Assembly (NCBI GenBank): GCA_017307755.1
Contig: JAFKGQ010000005.1
Location: 1 to 64,000 of the forward strand
Direction of reading: 5' to 3'
Source: Chitinophagaceae bacterium
GTDB taxonomy: Bacteria > Bacteroidota > Bacteroidia > Chitinophagales > Chitinophagaceae
Length of the DNA: 64,000 nt
Of this stretch, positions 47,507-56,569 are shown piece by piece (the first letter of the stretch is position 1; each line of letters opens with the position of its first letter). The notes beneath the pieces were generated by a model. The model searched no databases and was not told the origin of the DNA. It saw only the letters and a program-made list of their open reading frames with translations. A program made the translations under genes and the position numbers.

Positions 47507-47611
47507 GCCGCACCAACAGGTGCGGTAAATAATGATGCCCTGTTAGGCGCCCCAGCCGCACCCCGGTGCGGCAGATAATGGTGCCCCGTGAGGCGCCTTT
47601 GGCGCCGGGGC
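47507..47611. repeat. tandem pair of 48-base GC-rich hairpin units
   Basis: CCGCACC-loop-GGTGCGG occurs at 47508-47525 and again at 47556-47571. Each is followed by a similar ATAATG(A/G)TGCCC and then by a GGCGCC segment, giving a period of 48 bases. The second unit ends with GGCGCC-TTT-GGCGCC. The copies differ in loops but keep their stems. The units lie upstream of the -33 box of rpsJ, so they are DNA-level or minus-strand leader features. Confidence 0.55.
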
Positions 47612-47661
47612 GTAAGGAGCAGGGATTGACCGGGCAGGTTTTTAAAAAAAATCCCTATTTC

Positions 47662-47693
47662 TTTGGAGGGAGTCAAACTAATACATACCTTTG
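47662..47693 (+). promoter_or_regulatory. promoter of the S10 operon
   Basis: TTTG (47662-47665), a 20-base spacer, TACCTTTG (47686-47693): a full match to the Bacteroidota consensus, 30 bases upstream of rpsJ. Confidence 0.85.
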
Positions 47694-47723
47694 CATCCCA
47701 TTCGAAAAAATGGGATTTGGCTT

Positions 47724-48029
47724 ATGTCTCAACGAATCAGAATCAAATTACAGTCTTACGATCACAATCTGGTGGACAAATCCGCTGAAAAGATCGTTAA
47801 AACCGTCCGTAGTACGGGCGCTGTGGTAACGGGTCCTATTCCTTTACCTACCCGCAAAAAGATCTTTACCGTACTGCGTTCGCCACACGTCAACAAGAAG
47901 GCTCGTGAGCAGTTCCAACTGCATACGCACAAGCGCCTGCTGGACATCTATACGTCATCTTCCAGGACGGTGGATGCGTTGTCCAAGCTGGATTTGCCTT
48001 CTGGTGTGGATGTTGAGATCAAGGCCTAA
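47724..48029 (+). CDS. rpsJ: 30S ribosomal protein S10
   Basis: Head protein of the 30S subunit (NusE), 101 residues, also part of antitermination complexes. The start ATG at 47724 gives [18 protein letters not shown], the normal S10 beginning; the longer frame begins in the -7 box. [22 protein letters not shown] (key part GPIPLPT) is conserved. First gene of the S10 cluster, but unusually separated from rplC by 420 bases. Confidence 0.98.
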   Translation: MSQRIRIKLQSYDHNLVDKSAEKIVKTVRSTGAVVTGPIPLPTRKKIFTVLRSPHVNKKAREQFQLHTHKRLLDIYTSSSRTVDALSKLDLPSGVDVEIKA

Positions 48030-48449
48030 GGAGTTGGTTGTCCTGTAGGGATGACAAGCGATAGAAATTTAAGTTCTTTATATATCCATCTGCCAACCCC
48101 GGGTTTTTCGGGATAAAGCAGCGCTGGATTGACGCCATCCCGTCATCAATGATGAGCCTTCGGCCAATGGGCCTGTGGCCCATTCTGAGGGATGGATCAT
48201 TAAACTCAGTAAACTTTCTGACTACTGCGGGAGCAGAGTCAGGATACATATGAACAAGCCGTTCAGGGTTTGTTTACTGCCGGTACTTCTGTTGCTCCGG
48301 ACTCGCGACCATCGTTGATGGGCAGTGCGGGCGAAGAGTGACGCAAAGAAAAGGTCGGCTGCAAACGAGGGGATTGAAGTTATCAGACCGATGCTGTAAT
48401 GGTATGTCTGTAGCTGTCCTCATACCCGATGGCATAAATCTTAAAAGAA
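48030..48449 (+). ncRNA. candidate structured RNA in rpsJ-rplC spacer
   Basis: A 420-base gap where S10 and L3 genes are normally close. On the plus strand CCATCCC (48135-48141) pairs with GGGATGG (48189-48195) and encloses three hairpins: a TCAT/ATGA stem, GCC-TTC-GGC, and AATGGGCC-TGT-GGCCCATT (48166-48184). Next is a 12-pair hairpin with one bulge and a GGGA (GNRA) tetraloop (48216-48244). Then come AACAAGCC/GGTTTGTT (48253-48260 with 48267-48274) and CCATC-GTT-GATGG near 48310. I do not recognise an Rfam family. Short frames exist, including a 22-codon ATG frame at 48250, but none looks like a protein gene. It may be a leader regulating rplC onward, a processed small RNA, or a mobile-element remnant. 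Confidence 0.5.
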
Positions 48450-49067
48450 ATGAAAGGCATTATTGGAAAAAAGATCGGGATGACCAGCATCTTCAGTCCT
48501 GACGGCAAGCAGACAGCTTGTACGATCATTGAAGCGGGTCCCTGTGTGGTGACGCAGGTAAAGACCCAGGATACGGATGGTTACATTTCCCTTCAATTAG
48601 CGTTTGGCGACAAGAAAGAAAAACACACCACTGCAGCAGAAAAAAATCACTTCGCCAAGTCCAACACTTCTCCGAAACAGTTTGTAAAAGAATTCCGCAA
48701 TTTTTCCATAGAAAAGAACCTTGGTGATGCTATCACCGTGGACATCTTTACCGAAGGTGAGAAAGTAGAGGTAGTAGGCACCTCGAAAGGTAAAGGTTTT
48801 CAGGGTGTCGTTAAGCGTCATGGATTCCATGGTGTAGGCGAGCAGTCTCACGGTCAGCATGACCGTCAGCGTGCTCCGGGTTCGCTGGGTAACTCTTCCG
48901 ACGCCAGCCGCGTTATGAAGGGTGTGCGCATGGCAGGCCGTATGGGCGGTGACCGTGTGAAGGTGAAGAGCCTGAAAGTCGTGAAGATATTCCCTGAGAA
49001 GAATTATATCCTGGTAAGCGGAAGCGTACCTGGTCATAACGGATCCATCGTATACATTCAGAAGTAA
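48450..49067 (+). CDS. rplC: 50S ribosomal protein L3
   Basis: Early-assembly 23S rRNA binder near the peptidyl transferase centre, 205 residues. It opens with [34 protein letters not shown] and [13 protein letters not shown] (including the Gln that is methylated in E. coli) are characteristic. It follows the structured spacer and starts the continuous run to rplN. Confidence 0.98.
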   Translation: MKGIIGKKIGMTSIFSPDGKQTACTIIEAGPCVVTQVKTQDTDGYISLQLAFGDKKEKHTTAAEKNHFAKSNTSPKQFVKEFRNFSIEKNLGDAITVDIFTEGEKVEVVGTSKGKGFQGVVKRHGFHGVGEQSHGQHDRQRAPGSLGNSSDASRVMKGVRMAGRMGGDRVKVKSLKVVKIFPEKNYILVSGSVPGHNGSIVYIQK

Positions 49068-49078
49068 ATTGAATTATC

Positions 49079-49717
49079 ATGCAAGCAGACGTTTTAAATA
49101 TACAAGGAAAGAAGACCGGCAGAACGGTGGAGTTACCGGAAGAGATCTTCGGGATTGAGCCGAATGATCATGTGATCTATCTGGCCGTCAAGCAATACCT
49201 GGCTGCGCAGCGTCAGGGTACGCATAAAGTAAAGACCCGTCTTGAAGTACAGGGTTCCAGCAAGAAGCTGCATCGTCAGAAGGGTACGGGCGGCAGCCGT
49301 AAGGGGAATCTTCGTAACCCCCTGTACAAGGGTGGTGGTACCATTTTCGGCCCCAAGCCCCGTGATTATGATTTCAAGCTGAACCGTAAGGTAAAGGACC
49401 TGGCCAAGGTGTCCGCTCTTTCTCACAAGGCGAAGGGTAATGCCATTGTGATAGTGGAGGACATCAAGCTGGATGCTCCCAAGACCAAGCAGTTCACGGA
49501 TGCTTTGAAAGGGCTGAATGTGGCTGGTAAGAAGGTGCTGTTCGTATTGCCTGAAGAGAGCGACAATCTTTTTTTGAGCCTGCGTAATGTGCCTACTGTT
49601 GAGGGTGTGTTGCTGGCTGATATCAATACCTATGATATCGTCAATGCCGAGGTGCTGGTGTTGTCGGAGACAGTCGCCAAAGTATTTGCTGAAGAAACGG
49701 CTGAAGTAGTAAAATAA
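49079..49717 (+). CDS. rplD: 50S ribosomal protein L4
   Basis: Exit-tunnel protein, 212 residues. The extended loop includes RQKGTGGSRKGNLRNPLYKGGG (key part GTGGSRKG), which reaches into the tunnel and is the site of macrolide-resistance changes elsewhere. In E. coli L4 autoregulates the S10 operon; whether it does so here, perhaps through the spacer upstream of rplC, is untested. The gap to rplC is 11 bases. Confidence 0.98.
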   Translation: MQADVLNIQGKKTGRTVELPEEIFGIEPNDHVIYLAVKQYLAAQRQGTHKVKTRLEVQGSSKKLHRQKGTGGSRKGNLRNPLYKGGGTIFGPKPRDYDFKLNRKVKDLAKVSALSHKAKGNAIVIVEDIKLDAPKTKQFTDALKGLNVAGKKVLFVLPEESDNLFLSLRNVPTVEGVLLADINTYDIVNAEVLVLSETVAKVFAEETAEVVK

Positions 49718-49740
49718 TTGATCATTCGAAAAATTGAGAT

Positions 49741-50040
49741 ATGAAACTCTCTGAAGTTTTAGTAAAACCGATACTGACCGAAAAGGCCAATTCCCAGCAG
49801 GATAAGCTGAGAAGGTATGCTTTCCGTGTCAATCGCAAGGCCAATAAGCTGGAGATCAAGAAGGCCGTGGAAGATTTCTATGGAGTGAACGTGGTTGACG
49901 TCAACACTTCCGTAGTTCCGGGCAAGAACAAGACCCGTTTTACAAAGGCTGGTTATGTTCAGGGTCGCAAGCCGGCTTATAAGAAGGCGCTGGTGACCGT
50001 TGCGGAAGGAGAGACGATCGATCTGTACGCAAGCATTTAA
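49741..50040 (+). CDS. rplW: 50S ribosomal protein L23
   Basis: Tunnel-exit protein of 99 residues that docks trigger factor and SRP. The motifs LVKPILTEKAN and YAFRVNRKANKLEIKKAVEDFYGV (key part KLEIKKAVE) are typical. Gap of 23 bases from rplD. Confidence 0.97.
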   Translation: MKLSEVLVKPILTEKANSQQDKLRRYAFRVNRKANKLEIKKAVEDFYGVNVVDVNTSVVPGKNKTRFTKAGYVQGRKPAYKKALVTVAEGETIDLYASI

Positions 50041-50112
50041 TTGTGGTTTGCTTTCAATTAATTTAGTAACTATAGTACGCGAAGCTGATAAGTTCGCAAT
50101 AAAAGATAAGAC

Positions 50113-50952
50113 ATGGCACTGAAAAAATACAAACCGATGACCGCCGGCACCCGCTGGAGAATCGGGAATGCTTATGCCGAGATAACTTCCGACACGCCGG
50201 AAAAGTCGTTGCTGGAAAAGGTAAAGTCTACCGCAGGAAGGAACGTTCAGGGTAGGAGAGCAATGCGGTATATGGGTGGCGGTCACAAAAAGATGTACCG
50301 TATCATCGACTTCAAGAGAAGCAAGAAGGAAATCCCCGGTACAGTAGCCTCTATCGAATATGATCCGTACCGTACTGCCTTTATCGCCCTGGTGAATTAT
50401 GCGGATGGTGAAAAGAGATATATCCTGGCTCCCCAGGGTCTGCAGGTAGGGGCGACCGTGCTGTCTGGTGACAGTGTGGCGCCTGAGGTTGGAAATGCGC
50501 TTCAGATGAAGAACATGCCGTTGGGTACCAACGTTCACAATATCGAGATGCAGCCTGGTCAGGGCGGCAAGCTGGTGCGCAGCGCCGGTACTTCTGCTCA
50601 GTTGACCAACAAGGAAGAAAAATATGCTGTGCTGAAGATGCCCAGCGGTGAGTTGAGGAAGGTATTGATCAATTGTTATGCTACGGTGGGTGTTGTTTCC
50701 AACAGCGATCACAGTCTGCAGAGCATGGGTAAGGCCGGTCGCAACAGGTGGAGAGGTATTAAGCCGAGGAACCGTGGTGTGGCTATGAACCCTGTGGATC
50801 ACCCGATGGGTGGTGGTGAAGGTAAGGCCTCCGGTGGTCAGCCTCGCAGCAGGAACGGACAGTATTCCCGCGGTCTGAAGACCCGTCAGAAGGGCAAGGG
50901 CAGCGACAAGCTGATCATCCAGCGCAAGAACGGTAAAAAATTGTCGAAATAA
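50113..50952 (+). CDS. rplB: 50S ribosomal protein L2
   Basis: Large conserved protein near the peptidyl transferase centre and intersubunit bridge, 279 residues. It contains [27 protein letters not shown] and the C-terminal [26 protein letters not shown] region, whose essential histidine lies in the [10 protein letters not shown] segment. Confidence 0.98.
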   Translation: MALKKYKPMTAGTRWRIGNAYAEITSDTPEKSLLEKVKSTAGRNVQGRRAMRYMGGGHKKMYRIIDFKRSKKEIPGTVASIEYDPYRTAFIALVNYADGEKRYILAPQGLQVGATVLSGDSVAPEVGNALQMKNMPLGTNVHNIEMQPGQGGKLVRSAGTSAQLTNKEEKYAVLKMPSGELRKVLINCYATVGVVSNSDHSLQSMGKAGRNRWRGIKPRNRGVAMNPVDHPMGGGEGKASGGQPRSRNGQYSRGLKTRQKGKGSDKLIIQRKNGKKLSK

Positions 50953-50966
50953 TTTAAATAGTAATT

Positions 50967-51239
50967 ATGGCTCGTTCAATTAAAAAAGGTCCTTACGTAG
51001 ACGCGAATCTGGAAGACAAGATCCTGGCCATTAACGAGGGCACGGCTAAGAAAGGGGTTATCAAGACCTGGAGCCGCCGCAGCACGATCACTCCTGATTT
51101 TGTCGGTCATACTTTGGCTGTGCACAACGGCAATAAGTTTATTCCCGTGTACGTAACGGAGTTCATGGTAGGGCATAAACTGGGAGAGTTTGCGCCTACC
51201 CGCAACTTCAAAGGACATTCATCTAAAAAGATCGCATAA
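50967..51239 (+). CDS. rpsS: 30S ribosomal protein S19
   Basis: Head protein of 90 residues that contacts the A-site tRNA and S13. [12 protein letters not shown] at the start and [19 protein letters not shown] (key part HTLAVHNG) are conserved. Gap of 14 bases from rplB. Confidence 0.98.
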   Translation: MARSIKKGPYVDANLEDKILAINEGTAKKGVIKTWSRRSTITPDFVGHTLAVHNGNKFIPVYVTEFMVGHKLGEFAPTRNFKGHSSKKIA

Positions 51240-51280
51240 AATAGTCGGCGGGTTTTAACCGCAGACCATAAATAGAATAT

Positions 51281-51643
51281 ATGGAAGCAGTAGCTAAATT
51301 GAGAAATTACCCGACGTCGCCCCGTAAAATGCGTTTACTGGCTGACGAGATCCGCGGTCTGAATGTTGAGAAGGCGCTGGCTTTACTCGAGCATCATCCT
51401 CAGCATTCTTCCACTCCGCTGCACAAGCTGTTGTGGTCTGCCGTGAAGAACTGGGAGCAGAAGAATGAAGGAACTAGCGCGGCCGACGCCAGCCTGGTAG
51501 TAAAAACGATCTTCGTGGACGGCGGCAGGATACTGAAGCGTATGCGTCCGGCTCCTCAGGGTCGTGGTTACCGTGTAAGGAAGCGCAGCAATCACGTAAC
51601 TATCATTGTAGACACCAAGGTGGTCGATTCAAAAACAAATTGA
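51281..51643 (+). CDS. rplV: 50S ribosomal protein L22
   Basis: Tunnel-constriction protein of 120 residues with a long beta hairpin ([21 protein letters not shown], key part RPAPQGRGY). The N-terminal [17 protein letters not shown] is the family signature. Confidence 0.97.
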   Translation: MEAVAKLRNYPTSPRKMRLLADEIRGLNVEKALALLEHHPQHSSTPLHKLLWSAVKNWEQKNEGTSAADASLVVKTIFVDGGRILKRMRPAPQGRGYRVRKRSNHVTIIVDTKVVDSKTN

Positions 51644-51664
51644 TAAAACTTATTAAAGTATAAT

Positions 51665-52489
51665 ATGGGTCAGAAAACAAATCCTATCGGGGCCAGGTTA
51701 GGGATCATTCGTGGTTGGGAATCCAACTGGTATGGCAGCAAGAAAGATTATGCCACCAAGCTGATCGAGGACAACAAGATCAGGACCTACCTGAACGCCC
51801 GTATCAATAAGGGTGGGATTGCCAAGATCGTTATCGAGCGTACGCTGAACAAGCTGATCGTAACGATACACACTTCCAAGCCCGGGATCATCATCGGTAA
51901 GGGTGGTGGTGAGGTAGACCGTATCAAGGAAGAATTGAAGAAACTGACAGGCAAGGATGATGTCCAGATCAATATCCTAGAGATCCGTCGTCCCGAGCTG
52001 GATGCCAATATCGTGGGGGATACGATCGCCCGCCAGATAGAGAACCGTATCAACTACAAGCGTGCCATCAAGATGGCTATCGCATCGGCTCTCCGTATGG
52101 GCGCCGAGGGTATCAAGATAAAGGTGAGCGGCCGTCTGGGTGGCGCCGAGATCGCCCGTACCGAAGAAATCAAGCAGGGCAGGACCCCGTTGCATACGTT
52201 GCGTATGGACATCGATTACGCTAATGTCTTTGCATTGACGGTGTATGGTAAGATCGGTATCAAGGTATGGATCTGTAAGGGTGAAGTACTGGCGAAGAGG
52301 GATTTGAACCCCAACTTTGTCGGCGGCAAGGAAGGCGGGCTGAGCGACCGCAGGGACAGAAGGGAAGGCGATCATGGTCATCATGGTCATCGTGACGACC
52401 GCAGGGGCGGCGGCGACAGGGACCGCAATCGTGGCGGCGGAGGTGGAGATCGCAGAGGCGGCGGCGGCGGAAGGGATCGCAGACACTAA
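51665..52489 (+). CDS. rpsC: 30S ribosomal protein S3 with low-complexity tail
   Basis: mRNA-entry protein with helicase role, 274 residues. [20 protein letters not shown] begins the protein. The KH domain has [18 protein letters not shown] (key part [10 protein letters not shown]), and the C-terminal domain follows. The final 45 or so residues are a Gly/Arg/Asp/His-rich low-complexity tail, longer than the E. coli protein's end. The tail is probably disordered and RNA-binding. Confidence 0.97.
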   Translation: MGQKTNPIGARLGIIRGWESNWYGSKKDYATKLIEDNKIRTYLNARINKGGIAKIVIERTLNKLIVTIHTSKPGIIIGKGGGEVDRIKEELKKLTGKDDVQINILEIRRPELDANIVGDTIARQIENRINYKRAIKMAIASALRMGAEGIKIKVSGRLGGAEIARTEEIKQGRTPLHTLRMDIDYANVFALTVYGKIGIKVWICKGEVLAKRDLNPNFVGGKEGGLSDRRDRREGDHGHHGHRDDRRGGGDRDRNRGGGGGDRRGGGGGRDRRH

Positions 52490-52548
52490 GAGCTGAGGCA
52501 ACAACAGTAAAAAGAATAAGTAAGATATAATCTCGAAAATAATTCAAG

Positions 52549-52968
52549 ATGTTACAACCCAAAAGAACAAAGCATAGGAAAGCACAGAAAGGTCGCATTC
52601 GTGAGACTGCAAAGAGAGGTGATACCATTTCCTTTGGTTCGTATGCTTTGAAATCGCTGGAAGCGATCTGGCTGACCAATCGCCAACTGGAAGCCGCCCG
52701 TCAGGCCCTGACCCGTGCGATGAAGCGTGAAGGGAATGTATGGATCCGTGTTTTCCCGGACAAGCCTATTACCAAGAAGCCGTTGGAAGTACGTATGGGT
52801 AAAGGTAAAGGTAATCCTGAATACTGGGCTGCAGTAGTCGAGCCGGGTCGTATCCTTTTCGAAGCGGACGGTGTTCCCCTGTCTGTAGCGAAGGAAGCGC
52901 TGGAACTGGCTGCGCAGAAGCTGCCGATCAAGACGAAGTTCATTGTACGCCGCGACGTGGTTGCCTAG
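52549..52968 (+). CDS. rplP: 50S ribosomal protein L16
   Basis: A-site-proximal protein of 139 residues. [16 protein letters not shown] and [22 protein letters not shown] (key part [12 protein letters not shown]) are diagnostic, and the last part has [10 protein letters not shown]. Gap of 59 bases from rpsC. Confidence 0.98.
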   Translation: MLQPKRTKHRKAQKGRIRETAKRGDTISFGSYALKSLEAIWLTNRQLEAARQALTRAMKREGNVWIRVFPDKPITKKPLEVRMGKGKGNPEYWAAVVEPGRILFEADGVPLSVAKEALELAAQKLPIKTKFIVRRDVVA

Positions 52969-53024
52969 TAAGATGAACAGGATAGCTGTCGAATAAAAAG
53001 TAAGAACAGTAAAAAGTTATAAAG

Positions 53025-53234
53025 ATGTCAAAGAGAATCGATTTCGTAAATAGCCTGAAAGACCTGAATGATAATGATCTGAAGGCCCGTATCCAGGAAG
53101 ATGAGCAGCGTCTGAAGAAATTGGAGTTTGCGCATGCCATTTCGCCCCTGGAAAACCCGATGAGCATTCGCTCTTTGAGAAAGGACATTGCCCGGCTGAA
53201 GACTGCCCTGGCCCAGAAAAGCGTCAAGGCTTAA
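53025..53234 (+). CDS. rpmC: 50S ribosomal protein L29
   Basis: Small helical protein of 69 residues near the tunnel exit. It forms two helices around a turn (NPMSIRSLRKDIARLKT, key part IRSLRKDIARLKT). Gap of 56 bases from rplP. Confidence 0.95.
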   Translation: MSKRIDFVNSLKDLNDNDLKARIQEDEQRLKKLEFAHAISPLENPMSIRSLRKDIARLKTALAQKSVKA

Positions 53235-53296
53235 AATATAAATGATCCCGTCCCTATGGGCCGCGGGAACGTCAAAAAAAGCAAAAAAGCAAAACA

Positions 53297-53554
53297 ATGG
53301 TTGAAAGAAATTTGCGCAAAACAAGGATCGGGGTGGTGAAGAGCAATAAGATGGATAAGACCATCACTGTGGCTGTCGAAAGGAAGGTGAAGCACCCTAT
53401 CTATGGTAAGTTCGTAAAGAAGACTACCAGCTTCCACGCTCATGATGAGAAGAATGAGTGCACCATCGGGGACATCGTAAAGATCATGGAGTCCCGTCCG
53501 CTGAGCAAGACCAAGCGGTGGCGTCTGGTGGAAGTCGTTGAAAAGGCTAAGTAA
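53297..53554 (+). CDS. rpsQ: 30S ribosomal protein S17
   Basis: OB-fold 16S rRNA binder of 85 residues. [27 protein letters not shown] (key part KMDKTITV) and the [16 protein letters not shown] end are conserved. Gap of 62 bases from rpmC. Confidence 0.97.
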   Translation: MVERNLRKTRIGVVKSNKMDKTITVAVERKVKHPIYGKFVKKTTSFHAHDEKNECTIGDIVKIMESRPLSKTKRWRLVEVVEKAK

Positions 53555-53620
53555 GAATATTACAGTATTAATTATAAGTTTCATGCGTCCTTGTGGCGGA
53601 TGGATATAAAAGCTAATAAA

Positions 53621-53989
53621 ATGATCCAGCAAGAAAGCAGACTAAATGTAGCTGATAACAGTGGTGCCAAGGAGGTGTTGTGCATCCGGGTACTGGGCAA
53701 TAGCGGACAGGACTATGCCGGCATTGGCGATAAAATCGTTGTCACTGTAAAGGATGCATTGCCTTCCGGTGGAATTAAGAAGGGCACTGTCGCAAAAGCG
53801 GTGATCGTCCGTACCAAGAACAAGTTACGTCGCAAGGATGGCAGCTATATCAGTTTCGACGATAATGCCGTGGTATTGTTGAACCAATCCGACGAGCCTC
53901 GCGGCACACGTATCTTCGGACCTGTGGCAAGGGAACTGCGCGACAAGGGATATATGAAGATCATTTCCCTGGCTCCTGAAGTATTGTAG
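53621..53989 (+). CDS. rplN: 50S ribosomal protein L14
   Basis: Intersubunit-bridge protein, 122 residues. The start at 53621 ([24 protein letters not shown]) is fixed by the family's universal beginning. [24 protein letters not shown] (key part [11 protein letters not shown]) ends it. A 188-base gap with a palindromic repeat separates it from rplX. Confidence 0.98.
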   Translation: MIQQESRLNVADNSGAKEVLCIRVLGNSGQDYAGIGDKIVVTVKDALPSGGIKKGTVAKAVIVRTKNKLRRKDGSYISFDDNAVVLLNQSDEPRGTRIFGPVARELRDKGYMKIISLAPEVL

Positions 53990-54014
53990 TCTATCATTCT
54001 CTGCGCAGGTAGCT

Positions 54015-54103
54015 GACGAACCAAAGGTTCGGCGTCTGCAACCGAGCAGAGCGAAGGTTGCGAACGAGGAGGAGCAAGGGACGAGGCTCCGACGAAGTTC
54101 TCA
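54015..54103. repeat. palindromic repeat copy E inside ribosomal operon
   Basis: Head GACGAACC-AAA-GGTTCG (54015-54031), then CAACC...GGTTG (54039-54043 with 54056-54060) and GGAGC...GCTCC. The middle module is shared with copy C at 28601, where TAACC pairs with GGTTA, so one pair changed on both arms. No long tail hairpin follows. It lies in the rplN-rplX spacer, 26 bases after the rplN stop codon. Confidence 0.7.
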
Positions 54104-54177
54104 GATAAAAAGAGGTTTCGCGACGGAGGTTATTTTAGGTGATAAACCGGAGGAGCGAAACAATAAATATAAAAAAA

Positions 54178-54516
54178 ATGAGCAACAGATTCAAACCCAA
54201 GTTTAATATCAAGAAAGGTGACAGCGTAGTCGTTATCACCGGAGACGATAAGGATCCCAAGAAGGCCCGTAAGGTCCTGGAAGTTTTCCCGGACGAGGCC
54301 AAGATCCTGGTCGAAGGGGTGAACATCGTTACCAAGCATACCAAGCCTTCTGCGCAGAACACCAAGGGTGGCATTGTGAAGAAGGAAGCTCCCATCCACA
54401 TCTCCAATGTATTGTTGTGGGATGCCAAGAGCGGGGGCGCTACCAAGGTCAAACGTTCCAGGGAGAATGGGAAATTAGTTCGCATTTCTAAAAAATCAGG
54501 GGAGGTTATCAAATGA
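54178..54516 (+). CDS. rplX: 50S ribosomal protein L24
   Basis: Assembly-initiator protein of 112 residues. The start at 54178 ([22 protein letters not shown]) agrees with the KOW-domain beginning; the longer frame is repeat-derived. [12 protein letters not shown] and [15 protein letters not shown] are conserved. It overlaps rplE by 4 bases (ATGA). Confidence 0.97.
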   Translation: MSNRFKPKFNIKKGDSVVVITGDDKDPKKARKVLEVFPDEAKILVEGVNIVTKHTKPSAQNTKGGIVKKEAPIHISNVLLWDAKSGGATKVKRSRENGKLVRISKKSGEVIK

Positions 54517-55091
54517 GTACCGCAAAATATACTCCGCGTCTGGCAGACAAGTACAAGAAAGAGGTTGTACCTGCTCTCATGAAGAAGTTCGGCTATGACA
54601 CTGTCATGCAGGCGCCGAAACTTGAAAAGATATGTCTTAACCGCGGCGTCAATGGCGCTGTAACGGATAAGAAGCTGGTGGAAGTGGCTGTGGACGAGCT
54701 GACGCTGATCACTGGTCAGAAAGCCGTCACCACTCAGTCCAAGAAGGATATCTCCAACTTCAAGCTGCGTAAGAACATGCCCATCGGTGCGCGTGTGACC
54801 CTCCGTGGCGAGAAGATGTATGAGTTCCTGGACCGTCTGGTTTCCACTGCCCTGCCCCGTGTAAGGGACTTCAAGGGGGTAAATGAGAAGTCTTTTGACG
54901 GCAGAGGCAATTATACGCTGGGTATCACCGAGCAGATCATCTTCCCTGAGATCGACATCGACAAGGTGAACAAGATCACGGGTATGGATATCACATTTGT
55001 GACCACAGCGGGCACGAATGAGGAGGCTTACGAACTGTTGAAGGAGCTGGGCATGCCCTTTAGGAACATCAAGCCCGGCAGCAACCAATAA
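54513..55091 (+). CDS. rplE: 50S ribosomal protein L5
   Basis: 5S rRNA-binding central-protuberance protein, 192 residues. [37 protein letters not shown] (key part [11 protein letters not shown]) and [19 protein letters not shown] are typical. It is translationally coupled to rplX. Confidence 0.98.
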   Translation: MSTAKYTPRLADKYKKEVVPALMKKFGYDTVMQAPKLEKICLNRGVNGAVTDKKLVEVAVDELTLITGQKAVTTQSKKDISNFKLRKNMPIGARVTLRGEKMYEFLDRLVSTALPRVRDFKGVNEKSFDGRGNYTLGITEQIIFPEIDIDKVNKITGMDITFVTTAGTNEEAYELLKELGMPFRNIKPGSNQ

Positions 55092-55122
55092 TTATCGTAT
55101 TCAAACAAAAAAAGAATAAAAC

Positions 55123-55392
55123 ATGGCTAAAGAGTCCGTAAAGGCTAGACAAAGAAAAAGGGAAGCGCTGGCAGCCAAGTATGCCGAGAAGCGTGCAGCC
55201 CTGAAAGCCGCCGGAGATTATAAGGCACTGGACCTCCTGCCGAGGAATGCATCCCCGGTGAGGTTGAAGAACCGTTGCCAGCTGACGGGTCGTCCTAGGG
55301 GATATATCCGTTATTTCGGTATCTCCAGGGTCATCTTCCGTGACATGGCCCTTCAGGGTAAGATCCCCGGTGTAAAGAAGGCAAGCTGGTAA
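55123..55392 (+). CDS. rpsN: 30S ribosomal protein S14 (zinc-independent type)
   Basis: A 89-residue S14 of the C-minus type, lacking the CxxC...CxxC zinc ribbon; only one Cys is present. [20 protein letters not shown] (key part [10 protein letters not shown]) and the end [11 protein letters not shown] are diagnostic. Confidence 0.98.
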   Translation: MAKESVKARQRKREALAAKYAEKRAALKAAGDYKALDLLPRNASPVRLKNRCQLTGRPRGYIRYFGISRVIFRDMALQGKIPGVKKASW

Positions 55393-55473
55393 TTTCCGGC
55401 TGCTTTGTGAGTTGATATCATTGGATATCGCATTGTAAAAAAATTTTGATAATCGTATAATTGAGTATAAACA

Positions 55474-55872
55474 ATGGTTACTGATCCAATAGCAGATTTT
55501 CTGACAAGAATCCGTAATGCGCAGATGGCGAACCACCGTATCGTGGAGATACCTGCTTCCAACCTGAAGAAGCGTATGACCGAGATCCTGTATGATAAAG
55601 GCTATATCCTGAAATACAAATTCGAGGATGATAGCAAGCAAGGCGTGATCAAGATCGCTTTGAAGTATGACCCTGCCACGAAAGAGCCGGCGATCAAATC
55701 CCTTGAAAGGATCAGCCGTCCGGGGCTTCGCCAGTATGCCAGCCCTTCCGAGTTCAGCCGTGTAAAGAATGGTCTGGGCGTAGCGATCATCTCCACTTCC
55801 AAAGGGGTGATGACCGACAAGGAAGCGAAGGTGCAGAATGTAGGCGGGGAAGTTCTTGCTTACGTATATTAG
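55474..55872 (+). CDS. rpsH: 30S ribosomal protein S8
   Basis: Central-domain 16S rRNA binder of 132 residues. [18 protein letters not shown] begins it and [19 protein letters not shown] ends it. In E. coli S8 autoregulates the spc operon by binding the L5 mRNA region; this is not tested here. Confidence 0.98.
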   Translation: MVTDPIADFLTRIRNAQMANHRIVEIPASNLKKRMTEILYDKGYILKYKFEDDSKQGVIKIALKYDPATKEPAIKSLERISRPGLRQYASPSEFSRVKNGLGVAIISTSKGVMTDKEAKVQNVGGEVLAYVY

Positions 55873-55966
55873 TCGATGGCTAACCTGGTACATTAAGCCT
55901 GTCCTATACGGGCTGACCGGCCGGGGAGGTAAAAATGAATATAAACACGTACAAAAGTAAAATACT

Positions 55967-56521
55967 ATGTCTCGTATAGGTAAACAACCGGTAGCGCTTC
56001 CCAAGGGTGTGACCGTTTCAGTAAGCGAACACAATCTCCTGACAGTGAAAGGCCCCAAAGGGGAACTTAAGCAGTCCATCGACCGCGATATCAAAGTTGA
56101 AGTAAAGGAGGACCATATCGAATTCGCCCGTCCTACGGATCAGATCCGTCACCGGGCTCTCCATGGCCTTTATCGCGCCTTGGTAGCCAATATGGTGAAG
56201 GGTGTTACCGGCGGTTATAAAAGACAGCTGGAATTGATAGGCGTAGGTTTCAAGGCTTCCAACCAGGGTAATATCCTGGACCTGGCCCTTGGCTACTCTC
56301 ACAATATCATTTTCGAGATCCCGAAGGAGCTGAAGCTAGCCACTTCCCAGGAGAAAGGGCAAAACCCCATGATCACGTTGGAAGGAGTCGACAAGCAGCT
56401 GATCGGCCAGGTAGCCGCCAAGATCCGCAGTCTGCGTAAACCTGAGCCGTACAAGGGTAAAGGTGTCCGTTATGTGGGCGAAGTTGTTCGCAAGAAAGCT
56501 GGTAAGGCTGCTGGTAAATAA
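55967..56521 (+). CDS. rplF: 50S ribosomal protein L6
   Basis: Sarcin-ricin-loop-proximal protein of 184 residues made of two similar domains. MSRIGKQPVALPKGVTVSV and the end EPYKGKGVRYVGEVVRKKAGK are conserved. Gap of 94 bases from rpsH. Confidence 0.98.
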   Translation: MSRIGKQPVALPKGVTVSVSEHNLLTVKGPKGELKQSIDRDIKVEVKEDHIEFARPTDQIRHRALHGLYRALVANMVKGVTGGYKRQLELIGVGFKASNQGNILDLALGYSHNIIFEIPKELKLATSQEKGQNPMITLEGVDKQLIGQVAAKIRSLRKPEPYKGKGVRYVGEVVRKKAGKAAGK

Positions 56522-56569
56522 TTTTTAAAATTATGCCCTGGCAGTATCAGGGCTGGTAAAAAGATAACA

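Larger units (their letters stand above)
47385..47723. other. upstream region of the S10 operon
   Basis: No gene is seen. It contains a tandem pair of GC-rich hairpin units (47507-47611) and the promoter of rpsJ (47662-47693). The hypothetical gene on the minus strand also starts from here. Confidence 0.6.

Noticed and set aside
48019..48249. 76-codon minus-strand frame in the rpsJ-rplC spacer
   Set aside because: It reads through paired hairpin arms and opposes the direction of a highly expressed operon. No domain or signal was recognised.
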